Positions 7,462 through 15,330 of a stretch of DNA of 36,870 nt are shown in pieces. A program made the position numbers and the translations under genes. Position 1 is the first letter of the stretch, and every line of letters begins with the position of its first letter. The notes under the pieces were generated by a model. The model had not been told where the DNA came from, did no database searches, and saw only the letters and a list, made by a program, of their open reading frames with translations. Origin of the DNA: Planctomycetota bacterium (GTDB taxonomy: Bacteria > Planctomycetota > Phycisphaerae > UBA1845 > PWPN01); the NCBI GenBank assembly GCA_022711465.1, contig JAKLEZ010000044.1, forward strand, positions 1-36,870, given 5' to 3'.

Positions 7462-10400
7462 TCATCGCGATCGGGGAACTCTCGGCTGCCGGTGTCGGGC
7501 ATTCAGGATCGTATCTAGCGTCTTGCGGATGCTGCGCACGAGTTCCGCCCGATAGGTCGGAGACGCCAGCGTGCCTTCGACGTGGACCTCGACCAACTCC
7601 CGGGCAACGCCTTCCAGCAGTTCGCTCAGCACCTCAATCCTGGGCAAACGCAACGGGCTGCCGATCAACAGCGTGAGGTCGAGCGCCTCCGTGGGCGTGT
7701 TCACCTGGCCGGCGCCGACCATCGACAGCGTCTTGCCTCGCAGGTCAATCTCCTCGAACAGCAACTGGTCACCATCCACGGCGAAGGTCAGCAGGGCATC
7801 CTGAAACGCGCCCTGATCGCCGGCCGGCTTGTTCGCCGCCTGCAGCATGGCCAGCAGGAACGGCAGCTTCAGCATCTGGGCCTCTCGAATCGTCACTGAA
7901 CCGCTGCCGTGGCGACTGAACGGATCGCCAAACCGGCCCGCCAAAGCCAGGTTGCCTTCGACTTGGCCTTGGAGGTCGAACGGCGTCTGACCTGGCTTGA
8001 GGGCTGCATTCAGGAAGCTGCCAATCGACACCTCCCTGGCCGTGAGCGACAGGCCAAAGGCCGGGCCCGAGCGCGAGGTGTCGATGTCCACTTCCCCCAT
8101 CACGCTGCCACCGCAGAAGTTGCCGAGAATCCGCTGGATTCGGAAAACAGGATCGTTCGCGGGACGAGCGAATTGGGCTTTCACGTTGCTCAGCGGACGG
8201 CCGTCGATCCGCAGCGACGGCCAGTCCAGTTCCCCGTCGATCTCCCATCCGTCGCCCATCCTGCCCCCCGCACGTATTGCCCCGTGAATGTCCGTGAGGG
8301 ACGAGCCCAGGGCGAGCGACAGGCCCTTCAGCTCAGCCCTGCCGGAAAACTCCCAGGCAGGCCGCGAACCGGCGCTCAGCGTCATCGCCAGGCGGTCGAA
8401 GGTCAAATCCGCTTTGCCGACGGGCTTCACATCGTTCCAGAGCCGCCGTATTCGCCAAGGCAGCACCTGCCGAAGCGATTCAGCGAAGCCGACCTCCTTG
8501 GCGTCGATGGCCAACTCGATCGACGTCTCGCTCCCTTGCCGGTGAACGGTACCATCGAGGCGCACCAGGCTGTCCTCATAGCGAGCCGTCGTCGATTCGA
8601 TGCGAACCTCGCGGGGAGTCACCGTAACCCGGCCCTTGATTTCCCGGAGCGGTAACGCGAACCCCTCGTAGATTGCCTCGCAATCCCGAGGCTCGATCAC
8701 CACGACGTAGTCGGACCCGTCCGTGGGGAGGCTGGTGGGCTGCGTGGTGCCCCCAGGCCGGGACGAGGGGGACGAGCGCTCGTACCGGGCATCCACGGCC
8801 GCAGTACCCTTGGGCTGGAACAAGTCCCAGGCCTCCCGCAAACTCGCAGGAAGAGACTGGCGAAGCTTATCGTCGAGCGGCATGCGGCCGGCGGTCAGGT
8901 GCAGCGACAGGTGCGGATCGTCATCCGCGAGCGGAATCCTCGCCGTACACTGGACCTCCGCTTGGCCGAGTCGGCCTTCGAAAGAGGTCACCTCAAGGGT
9001 CTCTGGCGTGATCTTCAGCTTGGCTCGCGCGTCTTCCAGTCGGGAGGCGCTCTCGGGAATGACAACCGATGCCCTGCTCAGGTTCGCGTCGAGATTGCAC
9101 GTCAGCGCGCCGCCCGGGTCGGTCGTGCGGAGCGTGCCGCTGATGTCCGCGAAGCCGGCGGGTTCGAACCGCTCGTACAGCCGCCGGCCGCTGCTCGGAA
9201 GGGCCTGGCCCAGCATCTCGTCGATCTCAATGCCGGTGGCGCTCAGCGCCAGATTGAACGCCACGCCCTTATCCGGCATGTCCGAGGCCCATCCGCTGAC
9301 GCTGACCCGCCCATCCCTCCGCCGGCCGGAGAGGTCCTTGACTTCGATACGCTTCTTGGCGATACGCATCTGCCCGCCAAGATGGTCCAGGGGGTAAGGG
9401 AAGCTGTCCAGGTTCACGTCGCCGTCCAGGAAACGCAGGTCGACTTCGGTTTCCCAAGGTGCCGGCGGACCGTCGAGAGGTCTCGGTGGCCGCTTCATCT
9501 CAACGTGGACATCCGCCTTCGCAGTGGCTCGGAATCTGCGGATGAGTTCTTGGTCTCGCGGATCGAGGCAGACCAGCAGGTCATCGGTCAAGCTGATGCC
9601 CTCACCGGTGATACTCAACTGTCCCTCCTGGGACAGGCGCCCGCCCAGAAGGCCGTTGATGACCACCCGGCCCCGGTCGTGAACGCCCGCAATGTCCTTG
9701 AGCGCGATCCGACCGTCCGGCCGGAACTGAACCGTGCCGTTCAACTCATGGAGCCGGTAGGGGAAGAAGATGTACCGAGCGGACGAGTTCCGAAACCCCA
9801 GCTCGCCTTCGATAAACTCGACTTGGCCGCCTGGACCGGGGGATTTCCGGATCCGAGCCGTCAGGTCTATCGCCCCAATCCCGTCAAAATCGCGCACGAA
9901 ACGGGTCACCGACGGCCAGCTTTGCACAAACCGTCGCTCGGCTTCGGCCGCCTGTTCGTCGTCACGCGGCAGTTGGACAGCGTCGGCCTTGATCTCCAGT
10001 TCGAATCCCAGGCTCTCGATGCCCCGGACGGCTTCGGCCGGCAACTCCAGCCGACCTTGCATCGCGACCGGCCGGCCGTGAAATCGGCCCCGGAGGTCGG
10101 CTGTCGCCTCGCGGCCGGTGATCGTGATCGTGCCTTCAATCTGATCAAGGCGGATGTGACGCTGCTCGGGTGAACGAGCGGCTTCGTCGTCGTTCAGTGG
10201 AACCGACACGGCGGCGTCGCGCAGATCAAGCGAGGCGACAAGCCTCGCGCCCTCAGTCACCCGAAGGCTGTTCGCGCGGACGAAGCCGCTCGTGGAGAGC
10301 ACTTCGAGCCAACGCGAAACCTCCGCCGGCGCTGCCATCCTGATCTCGTCCATGGACAGGAACGGCAAGCTGCCTTCCAGCGTGAGCGTCCGCATATTGA

Positions 10401-11106
10401 AGTCAAATCGAGCTGATTCCGGCTCCGTCTCGGCCTCGCCTGAGCTGTTGAACACCCGGGTGAGAGCGATCGTGTAGGTGTTGGTCTGGTCGGGCTTGGG
10501 CCGAGCCTCCACCCAGAATCCCTGGGCCGGTGCGCGAAGCCAGCCACGCTCGTCCAGCCGGCACTGGATGACCCGAGCATCACGCAGCCGGATCTCCGGA
10601 AGCTGCATGGCCTTCTTGGACAAGCGCTGCTTATGCTGGGGAGCTATCATCTCCCAGTTCCATTTGCTATCTGAGCTGCGGCGGGCAACAACGATCTCGG
10701 GATTGATCGCCGTGATCTGCGGCACGACAAGATCACCGGTGAGAACGCTGACCGGGCGGAGCTGCAGGAAGACGGTGGCGGCCCTGAGGATGACACGGTT
10801 GGCCAACGAGTCGTCACTCGGGTCAAAGCGCGCGGCGGTTGGCGTCGCGATGGTCACCCCGACCAGATGCAGCCCCTCGAACATGTCCAGGCGGACATCT
10901 TCGATCCGCACCTCGCCGCCGCTGAAGTCCGTCAGCCACGCCTCGGCCATCGCCCGCAGCCGGGTCTTGTCGGTGAGTCGGTAGTACCCGCCAAGGATCA
11001 GGGCCAGCACTACCAGCAGAGCTAGACCAACCCACCGCCGTGCCCGAGACAGCGGCCGGCGGCGCTTCAGCAGCACACCCCACGGCTTGGTGAAGGGATT
11101 CCTCAA
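7462..11106 (-). CDS. AsmA-like / DUF3971-type giant membrane-anchored protein
   Basis: The product of about 1214 residues has a short basic cytoplasmic N terminus (LKRRRPLSRARR), one transmembrane helix (WVGLALLVVLALILGGYY), and then a very long beta-rich region, as in AsmA/TamB/YhdP proteins. Those proteins form hydrophobic grooves bridging the envelope and are implicated in phospholipid transport or outer-membrane assembly. The C-terminal part from about residue 1050 fits the AsmA_2 pattern (GNLALAGRFGDP, SGSVTIREAQMLKLPFLLAM, LSMVGAGQVNTP, LLIGSPLRLPRIEVLSELL). I chose the TTG at 11106 because AGGTGAG lies just upstream and the GT39 gene stops 7 bases before it; a GTG nine codons further in is the alternative. 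The open frame extends further upstream only through the preceding gene. Confidence 0.8.
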   Translation of the reverse strand: MRNPFTKPWGVLLKRRRPLSRARRWVGLALLVVLALILGGYYRLTDKTRLRAMAEAWLTDFSGGEVRIEDVRLDMFEGLHLVGVTIATPTAARFDPSDDSLANRVILRAATVFLQLRPVSVLTGDLVVPQITAINPEIVVARRSSDSKWNWEMIAPQHKQRLSKKAMQLPEIRLRDARVIQCRLDERGWLRAPAQGFWVEARPKPDQTNTYTIALTRVFNSSGEAETEPESARFDFNMRTLTLEGSLPFLSMDEIRMAAPAEVSRWLEVLSTSGFVRANSLRVTEGARLVASLDLRDAAVSVPLNDDEAARSPEQRHIRLDQIEGTITITGREATADLRGRFHGRPVAMQGRLELPAEAVRGIESLGFELEIKADAVQLPRDDEQAAEAERRFVQSWPSVTRFVRDFDGIGAIDLTARIRKSPGPGGQVEFIEGELGFRNSSARYIFFPYRLHELNGTVQFRPDGRIALKDIAGVHDRGRVVINGLLGGRLSQEGQLSITGEGISLTDDLLVCLDPRDQELIRRFRATAKADVHVEMKRPPRPLDGPPAPWETEVDLRFLDGDVNLDSFPYPLDHLGGQMRIAKKRIEVKDLSGRRRDGRVSVSGWASDMPDKGVAFNLALSATGIEIDEMLGQALPSSGRRLYERFEPAGFADISGTLRTTDPGGALTCNLDANLSRASVVIPESASRLEDARAKLKITPETLEVTSFEGRLGQAEVQCTARIPLADDDPHLSLHLTAGRMPLDDKLRQSLPASLREAWDLFQPKGTAAVDARYERSSPSSRPGGTTQPTSLPTDGSDYVVVIEPRDCEAIYEGFALPLREIKGRVTVTPREVRIESTTARYEDSLVRLDGTVHRQGSETSIELAIDAKEVGFAESLRQVLPWRIRRLWNDVKPVGKADLTFDRLAMTLSAGSRPAWEFSGRAELKGLSLALGSSLTDIHGAIRAGGRMGDGWEIDGELDWPSLRIDGRPLSNVKAQFARPANDPVFRIQRILGNFCGGSVMGEVDIDTSRSGPAFGLSLTAREVSIGSFLNAALKPGQTPFDLQGQVEGNLALAGRFGDPFSRHGSGSVTIREAQMLKLPFLLAMLQAANKPAGDQGAFQDALLTFAVDGDQLLFEEIDLRGKTLSMVGAGQVNTPTEALDLTLLIGSPLRLPRIEVLSELLEGVARELVEVHVEGTLASPTYRAELVRSIRKTLDTILNARHRQPRVPRSR

Positions 11107-11113
11107 GGGCGGC

Positions 11114-12421
11114 TCACCTGGGCAGGTTCCCGGTTCGCCGGCGCGGCCCCAGGGCCACGAGACCGGTCGCGGCCAGCACGCATATGAACGGCATGATCGG
11201 CACCCGATATCGAACACTGCCAACGAATACCATGTGCAGCAGTGTGAACACAATCACCGGCAAGAGCAAGAGGAAGGCAGTCGCCACACGCTCCCGGCGA
11301 GAAGGCGAGTCGCCTTCTCGACCATACTTGCGGCCCACGACAACACAGAAGCCCGCCATGGCCAGAATGAGAACTGCCAGCATCCAGATCCCGCTGATCC
11401 AAGCCACCATGCCACCTCGATAGGCCGCAACATTCGGGGTGAGACTCCAGGTTCGAAGGAACTTGACGCCCATCAAACACACGATCCGGCCAGGATCTTC
11501 GGCGATAGCCTCCCAGGCTTGGGCTCGAAAATAGGCGTCCCACGCCACTTCGCTGAGCCCCTGCACCTCGGCCATGATCTTGGTGTGGGCTAGATCGCTG
11601 TCTCCTGTCGCACCTGCCCGAACCCCATCGTATAGCGAGATCCCGCCGCGAGTCGTCAACCACCGCCAGTGGCCGACGGTCTGGTGGTTGCGGACGGCCC
11701 AAGGAACCAGTCCAAGCACCGGAACGGCAAAGAGAAGACCCCCGGCCGCGAAGCTCCGCCACCCGAACCGCCTGCGGAGCACAATCACGACAGGCAACAG
11801 CAGGACAAGGAACACGGCCGAGGGGCGGAGCATGATGCAGCCCCAAGCCATCACCCCGCCGAGCAACGCGTCCCAGATCGAAAGCCGCCGCGCCCGGTCG
11901 GCCATGGAGACGGCGAATGCCATGCACCCGACCAGGACCACTGCAAACAAGGCTTCGGTGAGCAGGAGACCGGAAAAGAACACCAGGAACGGATCGAGCG
12001 CCACAAGCGTGCCTGCCAGGGGGGCGATGATCCGAATCCCCGATGACAGCGAGACGGCCACGCACCACCGCCAGGCGAGAAACATGGCCGCCGGCGCCGC
12101 CAGCGCTCCAAACAACGCCTGTCCAACGCGAGCCCAGAAAAGCGGCCGCTGACAGCCTGCGTAGATCGACAGAAATGCCGGATACGCGGGCATGTACGTT
12201 GCCCGAAAGCCAAACTCGTCGACCAGGCCCTGCTCCGCCGCCAGCGACCGGGCTCCCTCCCAGTAAGCTTCCTCATCCGGGTAGGTCAGCGTCTCCGATC
12301 GCTCCGGCGAACCGAACCGCACAACCACCCACCCCACACGCGCTATGACCGCAAGCAGAAACAGGGCCAGACCCCACATGAGGAGGCGATTGGTCGACGG
12401 CAATGTGCTGGATGCGCTCAC
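11114..12421 (-). CDS. GT39/ArnT-like membrane glycosyltransferase
   Basis: The 435-residue protein has about ten hydrophobic helices and an early extracytoplasmic acidic motif, YPDEEAYW (about 47-54), placed like the catalytic Asp-Glu of GT-C fold enzymes after the first helix. GT39 and ArnT-type enzymes move a sugar or aminoarabinose from a polyprenyl-phosphate donor to protein or lipid outside the membrane. Other family-like features are RATYMPAYPAFLSIYAG, GWGCIMLRPSAVFLV and WAVRNHQTVGHWRWLTTRGG. The start is GTG with a weak ribosome site; an ATG at codon 15 is possible. It lies 133 bases after the SpoIID gene and 7 bases before the AsmA-like gene. The sugar and the acceptor are unknown. 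Confidence 0.8.
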   Translation of the reverse strand: MSASSTLPSTNRLLMWGLALFLLAVIARVGWVVVRFGSPERSETLTYPDEEAYWEGARSLAAEQGLVDEFGFRATYMPAYPAFLSIYAGCQRPLFWARVGQALFGALAAPAAMFLAWRWCVAVSLSSGIRIIAPLAGTLVALDPFLVFFSGLLLTEALFAVVLVGCMAFAVSMADRARRLSIWDALLGGVMAWGCIMLRPSAVFLVLLLPVVIVLRRRFGWRSFAAGGLLFAVPVLGLVPWAVRNHQTVGHWRWLTTRGGISLYDGVRAGATGDSDLAHTKIMAEVQGLSEVAWDAYFRAQAWEAIAEDPGRIVCLMGVKFLRTWSLTPNVAAYRGGMVAWISGIWMLAVLILAMAGFCVVVGRKYGREGDSPSRRERVATAFLLLLPVIVFTLLHMVFVGSVRYRVPIMPFICVLAATGLVALGPRRRTGNLPR

Positions 12422-12554
12422 GAAAGTACGCAGCTATCGGGTTCCATTGGCTCGAGTGTTCGTCGATCAAGACCGTCGCCGGCCGTTGATTCCTGGATCC
12501 CGCCCCGGCTGAAAGACGACGGATCGCTTCGCCATCTCGGCGTGTCGAGTCTAG

Positions 12555-13949
12555 CTAGTAGCACGCGTAGATGTCGATTCCCTCGAAGTAGTGCCGCACG
12601 ATCTGTTCACACGTGTAGCCCTTGAGGGCCATGCCCAGCGCTCCGATCTGGCACATGCCCACGCCGTGCCCCCAGCCGGCGCCGGTCAGCGTGATTCGTC
12701 TCGGAAGACCGTCCGGGTCGCGTTCTATGTCGATCCTGAATGCACTGCTGTACAGGAACTTCTCGTGCAAGGCATCGCGGATCTTGTGCTGGTCGGTAAG
12801 CTGCACCAGATGGATCTGGCGCATCGGGTCCAGATACTCGAGATCCATCGCGATCGCTCGGCCCGAAAGCCCTCGTCGCGTCACCCGAATGTCCATCAGC
12901 GTGGAAAGGGTGGCTACCTTGCCCGGATCCTGTCGGGCGAAGAACTTGTCGCGCAGAACCTGCTCGAGGTCTTCGCGGTCGTAGTGGATCTGCCAGCGGA
13001 AGTAGTTGCCGCGCTCGTCCACCTTCCCGATGTACCGGGTAACCTCATCATCAGGCACAACCGCCGGGCTGCAGAAGATGTCGGTGTGTGCCAGCCATGA
13101 GCCGGTGAGGTACTCGTCGAGATTGTCCTCGGTCACGGGGAAGAACCGTCGGGCCTGCGACCCCGTTGGCGCGTCGACCATGGCCACCAGGCCGGCCTTG
13201 GCGACGGACCAGGTGTTCTCCGGCGTCTCGCTGACGCCCCCGCAGCTCTTGGAGTAATTGGCGTCAATCACCTCGCCGCTGGCATCCACCAGCACCTGGC
13301 CGCGCGTGGCCCGCACCGCCTCCACCGCAGCAGGCGTCAGCGACGTCGTGCCGTGGTACCGCTGGCAATCGTCGTCGTTGCAGCGGTCAAAGGGCAGATC
13401 CGGGTGCTTGTTCTCCGTAAAAGCCAGGACCCATGATCGAGCGACAACGACCTGGGTCTTCAGATACTCCACCGGGCAATTGCCGCTCATCTCTGCCGTG
13501 AGCACGCCGGCAAGGTACTGCTCGAGAGGGACCTCGTTGACCAGCAGCAGGTGATCCTCATGCAGCCGGAACTCGAGCATGCCGTTCAGGCTGGTGTGAA
13601 TCCGCTTCTGCCAGTGGAAGCCACGCCCGGTGACCACCCCTCTGACCAATGCTCCGGCCCCTTGGGCGAGCCTCTGCTCCGCCTCAGGCATCAACCGGAT
13701 GATGCCCGCTTTCCCAATCGCGGTGTCGCCGCCCCTCAGGACCAATCGCCGATCGTCGATCTGGACCTCAAGGCTGGCCCCCTGGAGGATGGGACCGCTC
13801 ATGTCGTCCAGCCAGACACGATACGCATCATCCTTGGGTGTGCTCAACCGAACTTGATGCGTTTCGTCTTCGGGAAGGATGATGCCCACGCGGATGCTCG
13901 GCTCCTGGCGGGTCTCCATATCCCACGCCGCTAGGCTACAGACACTCAT
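12555..13949 (-). CDS. SpoIID/LytB domain protein (lytic transglycosylase-like)
   Basis: SpoIID-type enzymes cleave the glycan strands of peptidoglycan, preferring strands from which the stem peptides have been removed. The 464-residue protein shows the SpoIID core: VPLEQYLAGVLTAEMSGNCP with the likely catalytic Glu in AEM, then YLKTQVVVARSWVL, HGTTSL, VLVDASGEVIDANYSKSCGG, and the C-terminal GAGWGHGVGMCQIGALGMA. Despite the expected extracytoplasmic role there is no signal peptide or membrane helix. The N terminus is fixed, because an in-frame TAG lies six codons upstream. The gene is first in a same-strand series leading to GT39 and AsmA. A 7+3+7 inverted repeat overlaps the AGGAG ribosome site, which lies 12 bases from the ATG. 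Confidence 0.9.
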   Translation of the reverse strand: MSVCSLAAWDMETRQEPSIRVGIILPEDETHQVRLSTPKDDAYRVWLDDMSGPILQGASLEVQIDDRRLVLRGGDTAIGKAGIIRLMPEAEQRLAQGAGALVRGVVTGRGFHWQKRIHTSLNGMLEFRLHEDHLLLVNEVPLEQYLAGVLTAEMSGNCPVEYLKTQVVVARSWVLAFTENKHPDLPFDRCNDDDCQRYHGTTSLTPAAVEAVRATRGQVLVDASGEVIDANYSKSCGGVSETPENTWSVAKAGLVAMVDAPTGSQARRFFPVTEDNLDEYLTGSWLAHTDIFCSPAVVPDDEVTRYIGKVDERGNYFRWQIHYDREDLEQVLRDKFFARQDPGKVATLSTLMDIRVTRRGLSGRAIAMDLEYLDPMRQIHLVQLTDQHKIRDALHEKFLYSSAFRIDIERDPDGLPRRITLTGAGWGHGVGMCQIGALGMALKGYTCEQIVRHYFEGIDIYACY

Positions 13950-13961
13950 GATATGACGAGT

Positions 13962-13981
13962 CTCCTACGTTCGTAACGTAG
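13962..13981 (-). promoter_or_regulatory. Inverted repeat overlapping the SpoIID-gene ribosome binding site
   Basis: CTACGTT and AACGTAG (13965-13971 and 13975-13981) form a perfect 7-bp inverted repeat with a 3-base centre. The inner arm overlaps the AGGAG complement at 13962-13966. As DNA it could be an operator half-site pair; as RNA it would form a hairpin that partly covers the ribosome site. Confidence 0.4.
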
Positions 13982-14123
13982 CCCAAATGCGTTACTTGCG
14001 AAACAACAGATACTGCCGCGGTCCATCGCGGACACCGTCGGTGCTATTCCCTCAGCTCGTTCGTCAGCCTCTCGGCCACGGGAATGGCCGGAACGCGGTC
14101 GGTTCGAGTTGGAGGACTCGACC

Positions 14124-14276
14124 ATGGCCGCGACAGTAACCCGGAAGGGCGGGGACAGCAAGCCGAAGCGCGGGGCGACTCCTCCATTCAAACCGAGGTC
14201 ACCACCGGGGGCCAAGAAGTCCCGAGAGCGGCCAGTTGACCTCGGTCTAGCCCGAGACGACCCCGATGGTACCTGA
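14124..14276 (+). CDS. Possible 50-residue basic, proline-rich small protein
   Basis: An ATG preceded by GGAGG at 8 bases opens a 50-codon frame ending in TGA. The product begins MAATVTRKGG and continues with PKRGATPPFKPRSPPGAKK. It has about ten Lys/Arg and nine Pro in the first 37 residues, then a short acidic tail. Such composition would suit a disordered nucleic-acid-binding peptide, but no family is recognised. It sits between the SpoIID gene (divergent) and the structured leader RNA. The only support is the ribosome site and the plausible composition, and GC-rich non-coding DNA can produce this by chance. Confidence 0.3.
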   Translation: MAATVTRKGGDSKPKRGATPPFKPRSPPGAKKSRERPVDLGLARDDPDGT

Positions 14277-14539
14277 GCCCAGGCGTTCTGGAGGACCCGG
14301 CGAGAAGGCATGTGGCCCGGCGTGACCCTCAGGACTCCCAGGGAGGGACAAGTCCGCGGGGCCCGGGTTGGAATCGGGTAGGGCTTGCAGATCTCTTCGG
14401 GCCCTGTCTGGACACCCGACGGGCAAATGGCCTCACATGAAAACCGGCTCATCACCAGCCGATCGGCAGCGGCCTGGCCCTGGCTCATTGCATCTTCCGC
14501 GGGGCGGACGACAATGCGCTCCTGATGCGAGCGGCCGTG

Positions 14540-14548
14540 TGGTATCAT
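14540..14548 (+). promoter_or_regulatory. Extended -10 element ahead of the structured leader
   Basis: TGG followed by TATCAT (14543-14548) matches an extended -10 (TGnTATAAT) with one mismatch. The predicted first transcribed base, about 14555, coincides with the first stem of the structured region (14556). No good -35 is visible, as is common for extended -10 promoters. Confidence 0.4.
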
Positions 14549-14554
14549 GGAGAG

Positions 14555-14831
14555 CGCCCTGGCCAGAAGACAGGACGAGGGTGGGCATCGACCCGAGTCC
14601 CGGTCCAGGTGCCAGGGCCAAAGGGCAACTAGCAGGAAACGCGTAGGGCCCATTTCTCCGTTGCCCCTCGGGGGCGGCGCCACGTGATGGTACTCTCGCG
14701 GCGACGGGCGCGAGCCGAGGAACGGGAGACAAGACCGCATGACGGGGCATGGTTTCCCGGTGAGGCGCAACTCAGGAAGGCTGGTTCTTGGCCTCGGCAG
14801 AACCAGACAAGAGAGAAACAGGAAGACGCAA
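14555..14831 (+). ncRNA. Candidate structured leader RNA or ncRNA, no known family
   Basis: This stretch without a convincing ORF contains several strong nested pairings on the plus strand. GCCCTGGC (14556-14563) pairs with GCCAGGGC (14611-14618). Inside it, GGAC-GA-GGGT (14573-14582) faces ACCC-GA-GTCC (14591-14600), making two helices joined by tandem sheared-type G.A pairs around an 8-base loop. GGGCAAC (14623-14629) pairs with GTTGCCC (14660-14666). CTCGCG (14695-14700) pairs with CGCGAG (14709-14714). CTGGTTC (14781-14787) pairs with GAACCAG (14800-14806), 25 bases before the next ATG. No T run follows any stem. I looked for RNase P, tmRNA, SRP and cobalamin-riboswitch signatures and found none. 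It may be a long cis-regulatory leader of the HEAT-like gene or a separate small RNA. Confidence 0.45.
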
Positions 14832-15254
14832 ATGAGCCCATCTTCTAGCCCCAATCACAGGGTCGCCGTCGGTGGCGGTATCGTCCTGGCCGTGATCGTA
14901 GTCGTCCTCGGCTACCTTTGGCTCAACCGGCCCGCCGCTCAACTCAAAGCGCCTTCCGACGAGTTGATCGACAAGCTCATGGCGGCCAAGCCCGACCAGC
15001 GTGATGACATGATCATCGAACTGGGTCGCCGTGGCCCAGAGGTCATTCCCCAGGTGACGGCCGCTTACGACAAGGCGCCCAACGACCCCGATCTCCGCAT
15101 CCAGCTGGTGACCGCCATCTACCGCACGAACGCCCCCGTCCAGGCTATACCCGCACTTGAACGGCTGCTGCAAAAAGAAAAAAACCCTGATGTCCGCAGC
15201 GCGATTCAGAACAACATCGCCGGTCTCCGCCGCAGCGGCAATCCCGCTCCTTGA
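14832..15254 (+). CDS. Single-pass membrane protein with HEAT-like repeats
   Basis: The 140-residue product has a short polar N terminus (MSPSSSPNHR), one transmembrane helix (about 14-31, VGGGIVLAVIVVVLGYLWL), then about 100 residues of short helices. The repeats LIDKLMAAKPDQRDDMIIEL, GPEVIPQVTAAY, DLRIQLVTAIYR and AIPALERLLQ resemble HEAT/armadillo-type scaffolds. ATG 14832 was chosen because AGGAAG lies about 7 bases upstream. The frame is open further upstream, but those residues are Arg-rich and fall inside the structured leader. The role is unknown; such proteins usually serve as protein-binding scaffolds on the outer face of the membrane. It is followed closely by the prepilin-like gene, which has its own promoter. 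Confidence 0.65.
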   Translation: MSPSSSPNHRVAVGGGIVLAVIVVVLGYLWLNRPAAQLKAPSDELIDKLMAAKPDQRDDMIIELGRRGPEVIPQVTAAYDKAPNDPDLRIQLVTAIYRTNAPVQAIPALERLLQKEKNPDVRSAIQNNIAGLRRSGNPAP

Positions 15255-15280
15255 CAGATCACTACAAGGACGGCTAAAGT
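15251..15280 (+). promoter_or_regulatory. Predicted sigma-70 promoter for the prepilin-like gene
   Basis: A perfect TTGACA (15251-15256) overlaps the stop codon of the upstream gene. TAAAGT (15275-15280) follows after 18 bases. Transcription would start near 15287, giving a leader of about 44 nt. Confidence 0.5.
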
Positions 15281-15330
15281 ATTAGTACAGGTCTGCGAAG
15301 TCGCAAAAGTGCTGAACAGGAGACTTGGCC

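Noticed and set aside
8899..10173. A 424-codon plus-strand open frame inside the AsmA-like gene
   Set aside because: Antisense shadow with no recognisable motif; the minus strand gives a clear AsmA pattern over its whole length.
14555..14831. RNase P RNA, tmRNA, SRP RNA or cobalamin riboswitch
   Set aside because: The conserved GAGGAAAGTCC and ACAGAA elements of RNase P, the tmRNA tRNA-like ends, the SRP GGAAGG-GCAGCC loop and the B12 box were all looked for and not found.
13946..14854. A 302-codon minus-strand open frame over the structured leader
   Set aside because: Cys/Arg/Pro/Ser-rich with no domain, no good ribosome site, and it covers the region with strong RNA stems on the other strand.
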